A stretch of DNA of 64,000 nucleotides from Paenibacillus ginsengarvi (GTDB taxonomy: Bacteria; Bacillota; Bacilli; Paenibacillales; NBRC-103111), in contig NZ_RBAH01000011.1 in NCBI RefSeq assembly GCF_003626695.1, forward strand, positions 176,341 to 240,340, given 5' to 3'. The notes under the pieces were generated by a model. That model was given only the letters and a program-made list of their open reading frames with translations, was not told where the DNA came from and did no database searches. Below, piece after piece: positions 42,958 through 51,571 of the stretch (positions within the stretch are counted from its first letter, which is position 1; each line of letters begins with the position of its first letter). The translations under genes and the position numbers were made by a program.

Positions 42958-44526
42958 TTAAGAAGCCGAGCCCTGCTCTTCGGTATCGTCCTCCGCCAGC
43001 GCCTGAACGAGCGAAGCGATCGTCGCTTCCCCGGACGTCACCCGCACGGTCAGTCCGGCGTCGGCAGCTGTCTGCGCCGTAACCGGGCCTATCGCGTACA
43101 GCTTGGCCGAGCCGAGCAAAGCAACCGGGTCCGGTTCTCCGAGCCGCTTCAGCGCCTCCAGCAAGTTCGTGACCGTCGAGGAGCTGGTAAAGGTCACCGC
43201 ATGGATAAGTCCGCTCCTAAGCATATCCAGCGCTTCCTCGCCGTCTTCGAGCGACAGCGTATTTTCGTATACGTCCGCTTCGGTCACGTCCGCGCCTATG
43301 TGCCGCAGCCCATCCGCCAGCACCGGGCGCGCCCGATCGCCTTTCGGGAACAACACGCGCTCGCCGGGCTTCACAAACTGCTCCATCAGCGAAAGCAGCG
43401 CCTCCGCCTGGAACGTATCGTGAGGCACCAGATCCGCAACCAGCCCGCGCGCGAGCAGCGCTTCCTGCGTTTTCGGGCCGACGGCCGCGATCTTGGCCCG
43501 GTGCATCGAACGAATATCGAGACGCAGCTCGGCCAAACGCCGAAACGTAAATTCGACTCCGTTCACGCTCGTAAACAAAATCCAATCATACTGCTCCATC
43601 CGGCCAAGCGCATCGTCTACCGCCCTGAGCGTGCTTTCCGCTTCCGGCTGCCGGAGCCGGATGACCGGAAATTCGACCGCTTCGCCGCCGTTATCCTCGA
43701 TTTGCCGCACCAGATCGCTCGCCTGCTCGCGGGCGCGCGTTACAAGCACCCTTTTGCCGAACAGCGGGCGCTTCTCGAACCAGGCCAGCTTCTCCCTCAG
43801 CTTCACGACGTCGCCGACGATAATGATCGCCGGCGATTGCAGCCCCGCTTCCGCAACGAGGCCGCTGATCGTTTGCAAGGTGCCTGTGACCGTACGCTGC
43901 TCCATCCACGTGCCCATCCGGATGACGGCGGCCGGCGTTTCCGGATCGCGTCCGTGAGCGATCAGCTCGCTGCATATGTTGTCGATGTTCGCGACACCCA
44001 TCAAAAAGATGATCGTTCCCGACGCATGGGCGAGGTTGTCCCAATTCACCTTCGAGTACGTCTTGTTTGGGTATTCGTGACCGGTAACAACCGAGAACGA
44101 GGAAGTAAAATCGCGGTGGGTCACCGGAATACCCGCATAAGCCGGAACGGCGATAGCTGACGTAATGCCCGGCACGATCTCGTACGCGATGCCATGCTCG
44201 GCAAGCAGCTCCGCCTCTTCGCCGACTCGGCCGAATACGCTCGGATCGCCGCCCTTGAGCCGGGTCACCGTCTTGCCTTGAAGCGCCAAATCGACGAGCA
44301 TCTGGTTAATTTCGCTTTGCTTAATCAGATGCTTGTCGGGCAGCTTGCCGACGAAAATTTTGTCCGCGTCCGGTTTCATCTGCTTCAGCAGCCGCGGATT
44401 TGCCAGACGGTCGTACACGACGACGTCGGCTCGCTGGATCGCTTCCAGCCCGCGAACGGTAATCAGCTTCGGGTCACCCGGACCCGCTCCGACCAAATAC
44501 ACTTTCCCCTTGCTCACGCTCATCAT
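42958..44526 (-). CDS. Fused uroporphyrinogen-III C-methyltransferase / uroporphyrinogen-III synthase
   Basis: A 522-residue bifunctional protein. Residues 1-250 are an SUMT/CobA methyltransferase ([20 protein letters not shown], then [12 protein letters not shown], and [18 protein letters not shown]) that makes precorrin-2 for sirohaem or cobalamin. The remainder is a HemD-type synthase ([17 protein letters not shown] and [14 protein letters not shown]) that closes uroporphyrinogen III. The fusion couples making the ring to diverting it. The start is ambiguous: ATG at 44526 overlaps the hemC stop as ATGA; ATG 44523 and GTG 44517 (with GGGGG 9 bp away) are alternatives. Confidence 0.93.
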   Translation of the reverse strand: MMSVSKGKVYLVGAGPGDPKLITVRGLEAIQRADVVVYDRLANPRLLKQMKPDADKIFVGKLPDKHLIKQSEINQMLVDLALQGKTVTRLKGGDPSVFGRVGEEAELLAEHGIAYEIVPGITSAIAVPAYAGIPVTHRDFTSSFSVVTGHEYPNKTYSKVNWDNLAHASGTIIFLMGVANIDNICSELIAHGRDPETPAAVIRMGTWMEQRTVTGTLQTISGLVAEAGLQSPAIIIVGDVVKLREKLAWFEKRPLFGKRVLVTRAREQASDLVRQIEDNGGEAVEFPVIRLRQPEAESTLRAVDDALGRMEQYDWILFTSVNGVEFTFRRLAELRLDIRSMHRAKIAAVGPKTQEALLARGLVADLVPHDTFQAEALLSLMEQFVKPGERVLFPKGDRARPVLADGLRHIGADVTEADVYENTLSLEDGEEALDMLRSGLIHAVTFTSSSTVTNLLEALKRLGEPDPVALLGSAKLYAIGPVTAQTAADAGLTVRVTSGEATIASLVQALAEDDTEEQGSAS

Positions 44527-45464
44527 CCCCCGAGCTCGGCGATTATCCGATCCGCCCCTTGTTCGATCATCTTGTCCGCCAGCAGATCCCCGAGCTGAAT
44601 CGGATCGCTGCCGCGCCCCCATTCCTTGATGAGGCGGCTTCCGTCCGGCGTGCCGACGACCGCCGTCATCTCCAGCTGCTTCCCGCCTGCGGCATCGTCC
44701 TTAACGACCGCATAAGCGCCGATCGGGATTTGGCAGCCGCCGTTCAGACGGCCGAGAAATTGCCGCTCCGCCCGCACCGCGAGCGCCGTATCCGCATCCT
44801 CGAAACGTCCGAGCAAATCCAGCATGAACGCATCGTCCGCGCGGCATTCGATGCCGAGCGCGCCTTGCGCCACGGTCGGGATACAGATGTCGGGCGACAA
44901 ATATTCGGAGATGCGGTCCTTCCAGCCCATCCGGTGCAGTCCGGCGGCGGCCAGCACGATGGCGTCGAACCCTTCCTCCTCAAGCTTGCGCAGCCGCGAA
45001 TCGATATTGCCGCGAATCGATTCGACATTCAGATCCGGCCGATAGGCGAGCAATTGCGCGGAGCGGCGCAAGCTGCTCGTTCCCACTCTAGCGCCTCTCG
45101 GAAGCTCGGAGAGACTCACGTTGCCGCGAGTAACGAGACAGTCGCGCGGATCTTCCCTCAGCGGCGTCGCGCCTATGGATAGCCCTTCCTGGCGCTCCCA
45201 CGGCATGTCCTTCATGCTATGAACCGCCATGTCGATGGCGCCGTCCAGCAGCGCTTGCTCGATTTCCTTCACGAATAACCCCTTGCCCCCGACTTTCGAC
45301 AGCGTTACATCCAGAATGCGATCGCCGCGGGTGATGATCTTTTTCAGCTCGAACCGGCAGGCGATGCCTGCGTTTTCGGCTATCTCCTTCAGCCGTTCGA
45401 TGACCTGATTCGTTTGCGTCAGCGCCAAAGCGCTCTGCCGCGTGCCTACCGTAATCGTTCGCAT
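44523..45464 (-). CDS. hemC: Hydroxymethylbilane synthase (porphobilinogen deaminase)
   Basis: Polymerises four porphobilinogens into hydroxymethylbilane. The start is [13 protein letters not shown], and the dipyrromethane-cofactor cysteine lies in [13 protein letters not shown] near residue 242; [12 protein letters not shown] is near residue 130. Length is 313 residues. The ATG at 45462-45464 has AAGGCGG upstream. The stop codon overlaps the start of the fused SUMT-HemD gene. Confidence 0.96.
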   Translation of the reverse strand: MRTITVGTRQSALALTQTNQVIERLKEIAENAGIACRFELKKIITRGDRILDVTLSKVGGKGLFVKEIEQALLDGAIDMAVHSMKDMPWERQEGLSIGATPLREDPRDCLVTRGNVSLSELPRGARVGTSSLRRSAQLLAYRPDLNVESIRGNIDSRLRKLEEEGFDAIVLAAAGLHRMGWKDRISEYLSPDICIPTVAQGALGIECRADDAFMLDLLGRFEDADTALAVRAERQFLGRLNGGCQIPIGAYAVVKDDAAGGKQLEMTAVVGTPDGSRLIKEWGRGSDPIQLGDLLADKMIEQGADRIIAELGG

Positions 45465-45523
45465 GTTCCGTTACCGCCTTCTTTCGGATTGTTGGATCTT
45501 GTCGTCAGCGGCGTACGGCCGAC

Positions 45524-46165
45524 TTACTGCGATCCGCCGTCAAGCACCGCCTCCATACGCCGCTTCAGCTCCTCCCAGCGGCCGGCACGCACCTGATCGA
45601 GCGCCTCGTCGCTGAACAGCTCGGCCAGCAGCCGCTTGCGCCTCTCAGCATCGTGCACCTGAGCGATAACCCGCTGCCGGTACTCCGCCGCATACCCCAG
45701 AAACGAATCGATATGATCGCCGACCGCCTGTTCGATCCGGTCGCGAATGCGCGTGGATGCTATCGGGTTCGTGCCTGACGTCGATACGGCTACGAGGAGC
45801 GGTCCGCGTCTCCAGACGGCCGGGACGACGAAGGAGCACAGGTCGGGCCGATCCGCCACATTCACGGGCTTGCCGAGGCGCGTCGCATCCGCATGCACTT
45901 GCTGGTTCGTTTCCCTACTATCCGTGCACGCGAAAACGAGCGAAGCGCCTTCGTCTTCGCCGCCTGCGTACCTTTTCCGCAAAACCGTTACCCGTCCCGA
46001 CATCTCCCAGGCTCCGATCGCCTCTGTCACTTCCGGACTGACAACGACGACGTCCGCCCCGGCCTCGAGCAAGCCGGCAATTTTACGCTCCGCCACACGC
46101 CCGCCGCCCACGACCAGACAACGGCTGCCGGTCAGCTTGAGCATGGCCGGATAATACGTTGACAT
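45524..46165 (-). CDS. Precorrin-2 dehydrogenase / sirohydrochlorin ferrochelatase-like
   Basis: A 213-residue homologue of the CysG N-terminal part (Met8p/YlnF/SirC). The NAD-binding motif CLVVGGGRVAERKIAGLL is at residues 16-33, and NVADRPDLCSFVVPAVWRRG and STSGTNPIAS follow. It oxidises precorrin-2 to sirohydrochlorin; whether it also inserts iron is unclear. With the SUMT half of the next-but-one gene it completes a sirohaem branch inside the haem operon. The ATG at 46163-46165 has only a weak ribosome site. Confidence 0.9.
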   Translation of the reverse strand: MSTYYPAMLKLTGSRCLVVGGGRVAERKIAGLLEAGADVVVVSPEVTEAIGAWEMSGRVTVLRKRYAGGEDEGASLVFACTDSRETNQQVHADATRLGKPVNVADRPDLCSFVVPAVWRRGPLLVAVSTSGTNPIASTRIRDRIEQAVGDHIDSFLGYAAEYRQRVIAQVHDAERRKRLLAELFSDEALDQVRAGRWEELKRRMEAVLDGGSQ

Positions 46166-46171
46166 GCCGCT

Positions 46172-47002
46172 TCACATCCATATCCATTGATGAAATCCGG
46201 AATACAGGTTGAACAGCAAAAAATTGGCGATCACGATCGTAAACGCGGCCAAATTCCAAAAGGCGAGCAGGTAGCCCGGAAGCTTCCCCGACAGGCGCTG
46301 CATCAAATAAAACGCGTAAACCGCCAGACTCAGCAGCGAGCTGATCACCTTTGCATCCAGCAGCAGATGGGCGTCGCCCTCCAGCATGATTTTGGCCGTG
46401 CCCAGCGCGACCGATAAGATTAATAACGGTATGCCGATCAGCACCGCCCGGTATGTATACCCTTCGATCTTGTCCAGGCTCGGGAATCGGCCCATAACGG
46501 CCGACCACCGTTTGCTTTTGAGCTGCCGGTGCATGAACAGATACATGCCGGATAGCAGCGCGGCTATAAGGAAAGCGGCATAGCTGCCTATCGCCAGCGT
46601 AATGTGGATGAACACCAGCTCGTCCTTTGCTTCCCACTGCTCGCTGATCGGGGTGACGGACGGATCGCTGAAAAAATTAAGCGCCAAAATGGCGAATCCG
46701 ACCACGTTGACCAGAAATACGAGCAGATCCAGCCGCAAAAACCAGTTCATCATAAATGAAACGGTTACTAAAACCCAACAATAAAAAAATAAGGCCTCAA
46801 ACATTGTAAGCATCGGCATGTACCGGTGCTCCATCACCCGCGTTACGATAAAAACCGATTGCAGCAGCCATACAAATGCAAGCAGCCCTGTTCCCATCCG
46901 CTTTGCACTCCGGTTTTTGGTCGCCACGTCGGAGAAAGAAAACAGCAGGCTCAGGGCATATAAATATAAAATCGCATCGTAAATCCAAGTTTTCGCCGGC
47001 AT
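46172..47002 (-). CDS. hemX: HemX/CcsA-type membrane protein
   Basis: A 276-residue polytopic protein with about eight hydrophobic segments, resembling cytochrome c assembly proteins of the CcsA family. In B. subtilis HemX lowers the cellular amount of HemA and is encoded directly downstream of it, as here. The conserved HITLAIGSYAAFLIAALLSG segment is near residue 145. The ATG at 47000-47002 has AGGGGAATGG upstream. Role inferred from position and topology. Confidence 0.9.
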   Translation of the reverse strand: MPAKTWIYDAILYLYALSLLFSFSDVATKNRSAKRMGTGLLAFVWLLQSVFIVTRVMEHRYMPMLTMFEALFFYCWVLVTVSFMMNWFLRLDLLVFLVNVVGFAILALNFFSDPSVTPISEQWEAKDELVFIHITLAIGSYAAFLIAALLSGMYLFMHRQLKSKRWSAVMGRFPSLDKIEGYTYRAVLIGIPLLILSVALGTAKIMLEGDAHLLLDAKVISSLLSLAVYAFYLMQRLSGKLPGYLLAFWNLAAFTIVIANFLLFNLYSGFHQWIWM

Positions 47003-47015
47003 CTAATCCATTCCC

Positions 47016-48431
47016 CTAGGTGCCGGCCAGCAGCTCGCCGGCCGCCAGCGCAGCGTGCTGTTTCCTTCCGCGTTCTTCCGCGTGAAAAACTTCCTGCTTC
47101 GGAGCGGATACTTCCGCTTTGGCGACCGTTTTGTTCGACTCTTGACTCGCTTCCGCTTCTTCCAGGAATGAATCGAGACCAAAAATATCCGTAAACAGCC
47201 CGATCGCTTCCTCGCCTTTGCGCTCTCCGGCCAGTTCCTTGATACGCATGATCGGGTCCCGCATCATCTGGTTAAGCATGCTTTTCGACAATTTGTGAAT
47301 GAGCTTGACCTCGCGTTCGCCGAGTTCCGGAAGCTTGTTGAGCAGACTGGCCATCGTTTCCTCGTGAATGACGCTTGCTTTGTCCTGAAGCGCCCGGATC
47401 ACGGGGCTAACGCCAAGCAGCTTGTACCACTGGTTGAACGCTTCGATTTCTTTGTCGATCATTACACCGATTTTCGCCGCTTCCTTCCGGCGCTCGTTCA
47501 GGTTCGTTTCCACGATGAGCTCCAAATCGTCGATATCGTATAAATACACGTTCGATAAATGGGCGATGCCCGGATCCATGTCGCGAGGGACGGCAATATC
47601 GATCATGAACAGCGGTCTGGAACGGCGGCCGCGCATCGCCCCAGCCACCGCTTCACGGGTCAGCACATAACCGGGCGCGCCCGTGGAGCTGATGACGATA
47701 TCCGCACAGGCCAGTTCGTCCCCGAGCTGCTCGATCCGTCTGGCGATGCCGCCGACCTTCTCCGCCAGCTCAGCCGCCTTTTCGTACGTCCGGTTGACGA
47801 CAACCACCTTGTCCGCTCCGCCGCCTTTCAAATGCCTCAGCGTCAGCTCGCTCATTTTGCCGGCGCCGACGATCAGCACCGTTTTGCCGCCGAAGTTGCC
47901 GAATATCCGCTTGCCCAGCTCCACGGCCGCGTAGCTGACCGATACCGGATTTTCGCCGATCGACGTTTCCGAATGGGCCCGCTTCGCCAGCGTGACCGCT
48001 TGCTTGAATAACATATTAAACAGCGTGCCTGTCGCCTTCTGCTGCTGTGCGTTCAAAAACGCGTCGCGAATTTGCCCGAGAATTTGCGTCTCGCCGATGA
48101 CCATCGAATCGAGACCGCAAGTCACCCGCAGCAAATGTTCGATCGCCCGCTGATCTTCGTGAATGTACAAGTAATCCTTCATCCGCTCGCGCGGAATGCC
48201 AAACCACGATTCGAGAAAGCTGCGGACGTAGTGACCGCACATATAGAGCCGGTCCACAACCGCATAAATTTCCGTACGATTGCAGGTGCTTACGATCACG
48301 CATTCCAGTATGCTCTTCGTATCTTTCAACTGCTGCAGCGCCAAGGGGATCGATCTTTCGTCAAAAGCGAACTGTTCCCGGATTTCGACGGGAGCCGTTC
48401 TGTAATTAAGGCCTACTGCAATGATGTGCAT
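47016..48431 (-). CDS. hemA: Glutamyl-tRNA reductase
   Basis: NADPH-dependent reduction of glutamyl-tRNA to glutamate-1-semialdehyde, the committed step of the C5 pathway. The catalytic cysteine is in ECVIVSTCNRTEIYAVV near residue 50. The NADPH domain has VLIVGAGKMSELTLRHL near residue 190. Length is 471 residues, with a Lys/Glu/Ala-rich extension after residue 430 that is longer than typical. The ATG at 48429-48431 follows AGGTGATCC. First gene of the operon hemA-hemX-sirC-hemC-SUMT/hemD-hemB. Confidence 0.96.
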   Translation of the reverse strand: MHIIAVGLNYRTAPVEIREQFAFDERSIPLALQQLKDTKSILECVIVSTCNRTEIYAVVDRLYMCGHYVRSFLESWFGIPRERMKDYLYIHEDQRAIEHLLRVTCGLDSMVIGETQILGQIRDAFLNAQQQKATGTLFNMLFKQAVTLAKRAHSETSIGENPVSVSYAAVELGKRIFGNFGGKTVLIVGAGKMSELTLRHLKGGGADKVVVVNRTYEKAAELAEKVGGIARRIEQLGDELACADIVISSTGAPGYVLTREAVAGAMRGRRSRPLFMIDIAVPRDMDPGIAHLSNVYLYDIDDLELIVETNLNERRKEAAKIGVMIDKEIEAFNQWYKLLGVSPVIRALQDKASVIHEETMASLLNKLPELGEREVKLIHKLSKSMLNQMMRDPIMRIKELAGERKGEEAIGLFTDIFGLDSFLEEAEASQESNKTVAKAEVSAPKQEVFHAEERGRKQHAALAAGELLAGT

Positions 48432-48474
48432 CGCGGATCACCTGCCTTTCCTTCCTGTCTTAAAAATCGTTTCC

Positions 48475-48480
48475 ATTATA
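48475..48480 (-). promoter_or_regulatory. Extended -10 promoter of the hemA operon
   Basis: TGG-TATAAT on the minus strand 44 bp upstream of hemA; the -35 region is weak, consistent with an extended -10. Confidence 0.55.
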
Positions 48481-48642
48481 CCACAGTTCGACAAGCCGGA
48501 CAGAGCAAAAGTTTGACTAAATCATGACACGCTTCTCCCGCCTCTTGCGACTCCATTCCTTAGTTTGATCGGAAGAAACGGCATGTATGCATACAAGCCG
48601 GCAAAAGCGTCTCTCCCGGCCGGCCGTGCACGCAAAAGCGCT

Positions 48643-49179
48643 TCAGCGAAGCAGACGTTTTTTGAGCAGTTCCGACAGCTCGGCGTCGACTTTCGACAGC
48701 TTGTCGTTTTGTGAGGAAATCGGCTTGCCCGCACTGGAAAGCAGCTTGCCGTAGCCCTCGTAAATGTCTTTGAACAGTTTGTCCGCCTGCCCGAGAGCTT
48801 CCTTCTCCTCCGGCCGCAGCGCCCGTTTGCCGCCTATTTGCAGCCGCAGCACACTGCTGACCAGCTGCTCCAGCGAATGAAGCGGAGCAAGCTTGCCTTC
48901 GCCTACTGCCTGCACGAGCCTCTCATGCGTATAATTGGCGGAATAGGCGGACAGGCGCAGCGCATCCAGCTCGCCCGTATCGCCCGCTCCTGACACCTTC
49001 GCCAGGGAGCTGTTCAGCAGCTCGATCTGAAACTGGGCAACCTGGTACAGCAGCACCGAAGCATCCTGCGTTTCCCTTGTGTCGCTCAAGTAACCGTAAA
49101 TCCGGTACAGCGGCCAGCCGACTAGCAGCACCAGCATGAACCCTATTCCGACTTTTCTAAGGCTTGCTCTTCGTCCCAT
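48643..49179 (-). CDS. Membrane-anchored helical protein of unknown function
   Basis: A 178-residue protein with one N-terminal membrane helix (VGIGFMLVLLVGWPLYRIYGYL; quoted in part) and an extracytoplasmic, mostly helical region rich in Leu, Glu and Lys, ending LSKVDAELSELLKKRLLR. The ATG at 49177-49179 has AAAGGG 9 bp upstream; GTG and ATG codons further up are less well placed. It occupies the slot next to hemA where B. subtilis has ysxD, but I cannot confirm homology. No catalytic motif is visible. Confidence 0.65.
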   Translation of the reverse strand: MGRRASLRKVGIGFMLVLLVGWPLYRIYGYLSDTRETQDASVLLYQVAQFQIELLNSSLAKVSGAGDTGELDALRLSAYSANYTHERLVQAVGEGKLAPLHSLEQLVSSVLRLQIGGKRALRPEEKEALGQADKLFKDIYEGYGKLLSSAGKPISSQNDKLSKVDAELSELLKKRLLR

Positions 49180-49263
49180 GTGCACCATCCCTTTCCGTTC
49201 CATTGTATGGGACGAACCGGCAAAATAGCCCTTAAAGTAAGGGTGCCGAGGAGCTGTGCGCAT

Positions 49264-49298
49264 GCAAAACAAATGACCACGGAATCCCGTGGCCATTC
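49264..49298 (-). terminator. Terminator of speD
   Basis: On the minus strand ATGGCCACGG pairs with CCGTGGTCAT over a 4-base loop, followed by TTTGTTTTG, about 55 bp after the speD stop codon. Confidence 0.75.
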
Positions 49299-49353
49299 GT
49301 CATTTGTATAATGGACCGGCTGCTTGCCTGTGCCGATCTCTTCCATTTCGTTC

Positions 49354-49755
49354 TTATTTCGAGAGTACTGCTTGGTTCATAACCGGCGTTTCTACCGTAA
49401 GCTCGCCGAGTCCGCGAATGAGCTTCTTCGCATAAGTGCGCTCCGGCTTGAGCACCGAAACCAAATAATCAATTGCCGCCTGAGGGTCAACCGTTTCCCC
49501 GCATGTGTAACAATCCAGGGCCGCGAATCCTTTCTCAGGATACGTGTGAATCGAGATATGGCTTTCCGAAAGCAAAACCAACACAGTAGCTCCTTGAGGC
49601 TCAAACTGCTTCGCTTGCACAGACAAAACGGTTGCTCCGCAAACTTCAGCCGCTTCAACCATTTGAGCTTGCAGCCATTCGGCATTGTTCAGCAGCTCAA
49701 AGTCGGCTCCCCAAGTATCAACAGCAACGTGTCTTCCGAAAGTTGAATATTCCAT
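49354..49755 (-). CDS. speD: S-adenosylmethionine decarboxylase proenzyme
   Basis: Makes decarboxylated SAM, the aminopropyl donor for spermidine. The 133-residue proenzyme has the self-cleavage site LSESHISIHTYPE, with cleavage expected between Glu64 and Ser65 to give the pyruvoyl group. FAALDCYTCG near residue 80 holds the catalytic cysteine region. The ATG at 49753-49755 follows AAGGGGGAACC. It is monocistronic, with a long palindrome-rich upstream region and its own terminator. No spermidine synthase gene is adjacent. Confidence 0.95.
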   Translation of the reverse strand: MEYSTFGRHVAVDTWGADFELLNNAEWLQAQMVEAAEVCGATVLSVQAKQFEPQGATVLVLLSESHISIHTYPEKGFAALDCYTCGETVDPQAAIDYLVSVLKPERTYAKKLIRGLGELTVETPVMNQAVLSK

Positions 49756-49802
49756 CTTTCGGTTCCCCCTTCCTAGGAATAAAATTGTTGGATTTCATCC
49801 GC

Positions 49803-49878
49803 TAGGACCTACGTCATTCACTTCTCGAGGGAATACTCTCTCGCAACATTACATGTCCTGAGTGAATCCTGGTTCCTA
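49803..49878 (-). promoter_or_regulatory. Structured 5' leader element of speD
   Basis: Within the 137 nt predicted leader, 76 nt can fold as a branched structure. An outer stem is TAGGA(A)CC/GGTCCTA, the next stem ATTCACT/AGTGAAT, and inside are two small hairpins, ACAT-GTA-ATGT and CGAG/CTCG. The region does not match a riboswitch I recognise. The reverse complement can also fold, so strand assignment rests on the speD promoter. Confidence 0.45.
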
Positions 49879-49898
49879 TATTGTTTTCAACGAGAATA

Positions 49899-49927
49899 AA
49901 AATAACATCTATTGCCCAGAAATGCAA
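49899..49927 (-). promoter_or_regulatory. Likely speD promoter overlapped by an inverted repeat
   Basis: TTGCAT and TATTTT on the minus strand, spacer 17 bp, with a run of eight A residues just upstream like an UP element. The inverted repeat CTATTGC-N8-GCAATAG (49909-49930) covers the -35 and half the spacer, so it may be an operator. Confidence 0.45.
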
Positions 49928-49938
49928 TAGTTTTTTTT
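49909..49938 (+). terminator. Terminator-like hairpin on the plus strand without a gene
   Basis: CTATTGC-N8-GCAATAG followed by TTTTTTTT in plus orientation. No plus-strand gene lies upstream; it may end an antisense RNA to speD, or its features may belong to the speD promoter instead. Confidence 0.4.
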
Positions 49939-50049
49939 GTAAAGGCAGAAACTAACTTTTCGCCCTCCCGCGGCTACCTCACCAAATTATGTGCCTGTCG
50001 GCAAAAAGGTGCGTTCGCAGCGGGACTTGTAAGCGATTACTCAAAAATG

Positions 50050-50080
50050 ATTTGAATAAATGCCTCATTCGCATTTATTC
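50050..50080 (-). terminator. Terminator of the 50075-50578 gene
   Basis: On the minus strand GAATAAATGC pairs with GCATTTATTC, overlapping the stop codon and followed by AAATCATTTTT. Confidence 0.6.
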
Positions 50081-50578
50081 CTCGATCCGAGCGCTTGCGC
50101 CGCCATCCTCGCTTTGGTCGGATCCGCAGCGGAAGCAATATTTATCGTCCTCGCCCATCTCCGCGTCACAGCGGATACAGTGAAGCGATGCTTCGACCTC
50201 CAGCGCTTCGTCTACCGTCTCCGGACGGATGACGAACGGTTTGCCGCAGTCCGGACAGTACCGGGCCGAGAAGGGGACGATCCGGCCGCACGGACATGTT
50301 TTCTCCCGGTTCAGCCGCTGAAGCTCCAGCTCAAGGACGCCAATCTGACGCTCCAGCCCGTCGATATGGGCGGACAGCAGCGTAACTTCCGGGCGGGCCG
50401 CCGTGAAGTCTCCCCTTTTGTTTGCCTCGTGTACGGCCGCGCCGATCTGACGCTGCACGTCGCGGATTAACCTGCGCTTTCCGGATATTTGCGCTGCCAG
50501 CTTTGTTACTTCCACCGTTCTCTGCGCTTTATCCGCCGCCCGGGTAGCCCCTTCGCGCAGCACATTCAACCATTTCAT
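50075..50578 (-). CDS. Zinc-ribbon protein of unknown function
   Basis: A 167-residue soluble protein. Residues 1-90 are helical and probably coiled-coil (AHIDGLERQIGVLELELQRLNREK; quoted in part). The C-terminal half has two cysteine knuckle pairs: CPCGRIVPFSARYCPDCGKPF and CIRCDAEMGEDDKYCFRCGSD, the pattern of double zinc ribbons. The ATG at 50576-50578 follows GGGGGCGTG. It lies in a two-gene minus-strand stretch with 50673-51260 but a terminator separates them. No specific function can be assigned. Confidence 0.75.
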   Translation of the reverse strand: MKWLNVLREGATRAADKAQRTVEVTKLAAQISGKRRLIRDVQRQIGAAVHEANKRGDFTAARPEVTLLSAHIDGLERQIGVLELELQRLNREKTCPCGRIVPFSARYCPDCGKPFVIRPETVDEALEVEASLHCIRCDAEMGEDDKYCFRCGSDQSEDGGASARIEE

Positions 50579-50624
50579 CGTCACGCCCCCTAATGAACCC
50601 CATAACTCAACTTTTTTTATGTTC

Positions 50625-50647
50625 AAAAAAAAGAGCCTCGCGGCTCC
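50625..50647 (-). terminator. Terminator of the 50673-51260 gene
   Basis: On the minus strand GAGCC-GCGA-GGCTC followed by eight T residues. Confidence 0.8.
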
Positions 50648-50672
50648 GTGTTTTCCAAGTTATGAAAAGCTG

Positions 50673-51260
50673 TTAGGCTTCTAATTCAAACAATTTGTGC
50701 GCGAGCCGCGCCAGTTGTTCATCCACGTTATGTGTGCCGCTTGAGTTATGCATACGGTTTCTTTCGTCAAGAAGTTCATCGATCCGGGTATACACCTCGG
50801 TAATTTGCCGTTCGACATGCTGCTTGCGGAACAGCTGTTCAAACTGCTGAACCGTATCCTTATACTCGTATACAAGCTTATGCTTGCCGGAAACAATCTC
50901 TGAAATTTGCACGACTGAGCCTCTTTTGTACACGTACTTCATCGTAAAGGCAGGATAAATCCGATTCACGATCGCATCGCCCTTGAACCTCGACACGGCT
51001 TTGCGAATCAAATTTGCGAGCAGCGGGTCGCTGACCCGGCAGGAGCCTTCGCAAACGTAACGGGCCGCCTTGCGTTCGAACGCAAGCACCACTTTCTCGC
51101 CGGAGCCGTCACGCAGGACGATTTCCCGGTTGCCGCCTTCCACCGTCTTCGCCTCGATAAATACGTCTTCTCCGTTAAACAGCTGAATAAACTGGATCAT
51201 TTCGGCTTCCGTTAATGTCAAGCAGGTTTTGACATATTCCGTCGCTAACCGCTGAGCCAT
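50673..51260 (-). CDS. Conserved-looking protein of unknown function
   Basis: A 195-residue cytosolic protein opening MAQRLATEYVKTCLTLTEAEM. It is mixed alpha/beta to about residue 125, then helical (YKDTVQQFEQLFRKQHVERQITEVYTRIDELLDERNRM; quoted in part), ending in HKLFELEA. A short Cys-containing segment RYVCEGSCRVSD lies near residue 70. The ATG at 51258-51260 has GAGGG 6 bp upstream. I recognise no domain. It has its own terminator and is separated from engB by 311 bp, so it appears to be monocistronic. Confidence 0.7.
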   Translation of the reverse strand: MAQRLATEYVKTCLTLTEAEMIQFIQLFNGEDVFIEAKTVEGGNREIVLRDGSGEKVVLAFERKAARYVCEGSCRVSDPLLANLIRKAVSRFKGDAIVNRIYPAFTMKYVYKRGSVVQISEIVSGKHKLVYEYKDTVQQFEQLFRKQHVERQITEVYTRIDELLDERNRMHNSSGTHNVDEQLARLAHKLFELEA

Positions 51261-51571
51261 AAAAATCCCTCGATTCTCTCGTTTCAAAACATGAAGCCAT
51301 CAGCCGGCCGGAACCGGAAGATTCGATAGCTCCTTCTATCTTACCTTAATTAATTATACTATATCCAAGTTCATTATGCCTGTTATTTTTTCGCTGAAAA
51401 TAAGCAAAATTCTAAAAAAATGACAGCGAGCCGTTATCTTTGCATACCTGTAAGGCGATCTCTCCGTCTCGCACGCTAATTTCCCACATTCCCATACATA
51501 TTTCCGCTAAAAAAAAGAAAACGGACTTGTTTCGCCCGTTTTCCGTCGCGGCCGTTTTGCCGCTGGTATTC
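51261..51571. other. 311 bp intergenic region with the engB terminator
   Basis: Contains the engB terminator at 51509-51543. An AT-rich stretch at 51330-51420 probably carries the promoter of the 50673-51260 gene. A 27-codon frame at 51412-51495 was considered and not accepted. Confidence 0.5.
51509..51543 (-). terminator. Terminator of engB (and the lon operon)
   Basis: On the minus strand GAAAACGG pairs with CCGTTTTC over an 11-base loop, followed by eight T residues, 28 bp after the engB stop codon. Confidence 0.85.

Noticed and set aside
48590..48642. Terminator after the 48643-49179 gene
   Set aside because: GC-rich palindromic bases (CGGCCGGCCG) are present but there is no proper stem followed by T residues.
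49803..49878. SAM (S-box) riboswitch ahead of speD
   Set aside because: The S-box core (AGAGAGGTGGAGGGACTGGCCC-like elements) is absent; the structure found is different and unassigned.
51412..51495. 27-codon minus-strand frame after engB (MGMWEISVRDGEIALQ...)
   Set aside because: It lies beyond the engB terminator, has no convincing ribosome site or promoter, and shows no recognisable sequence.
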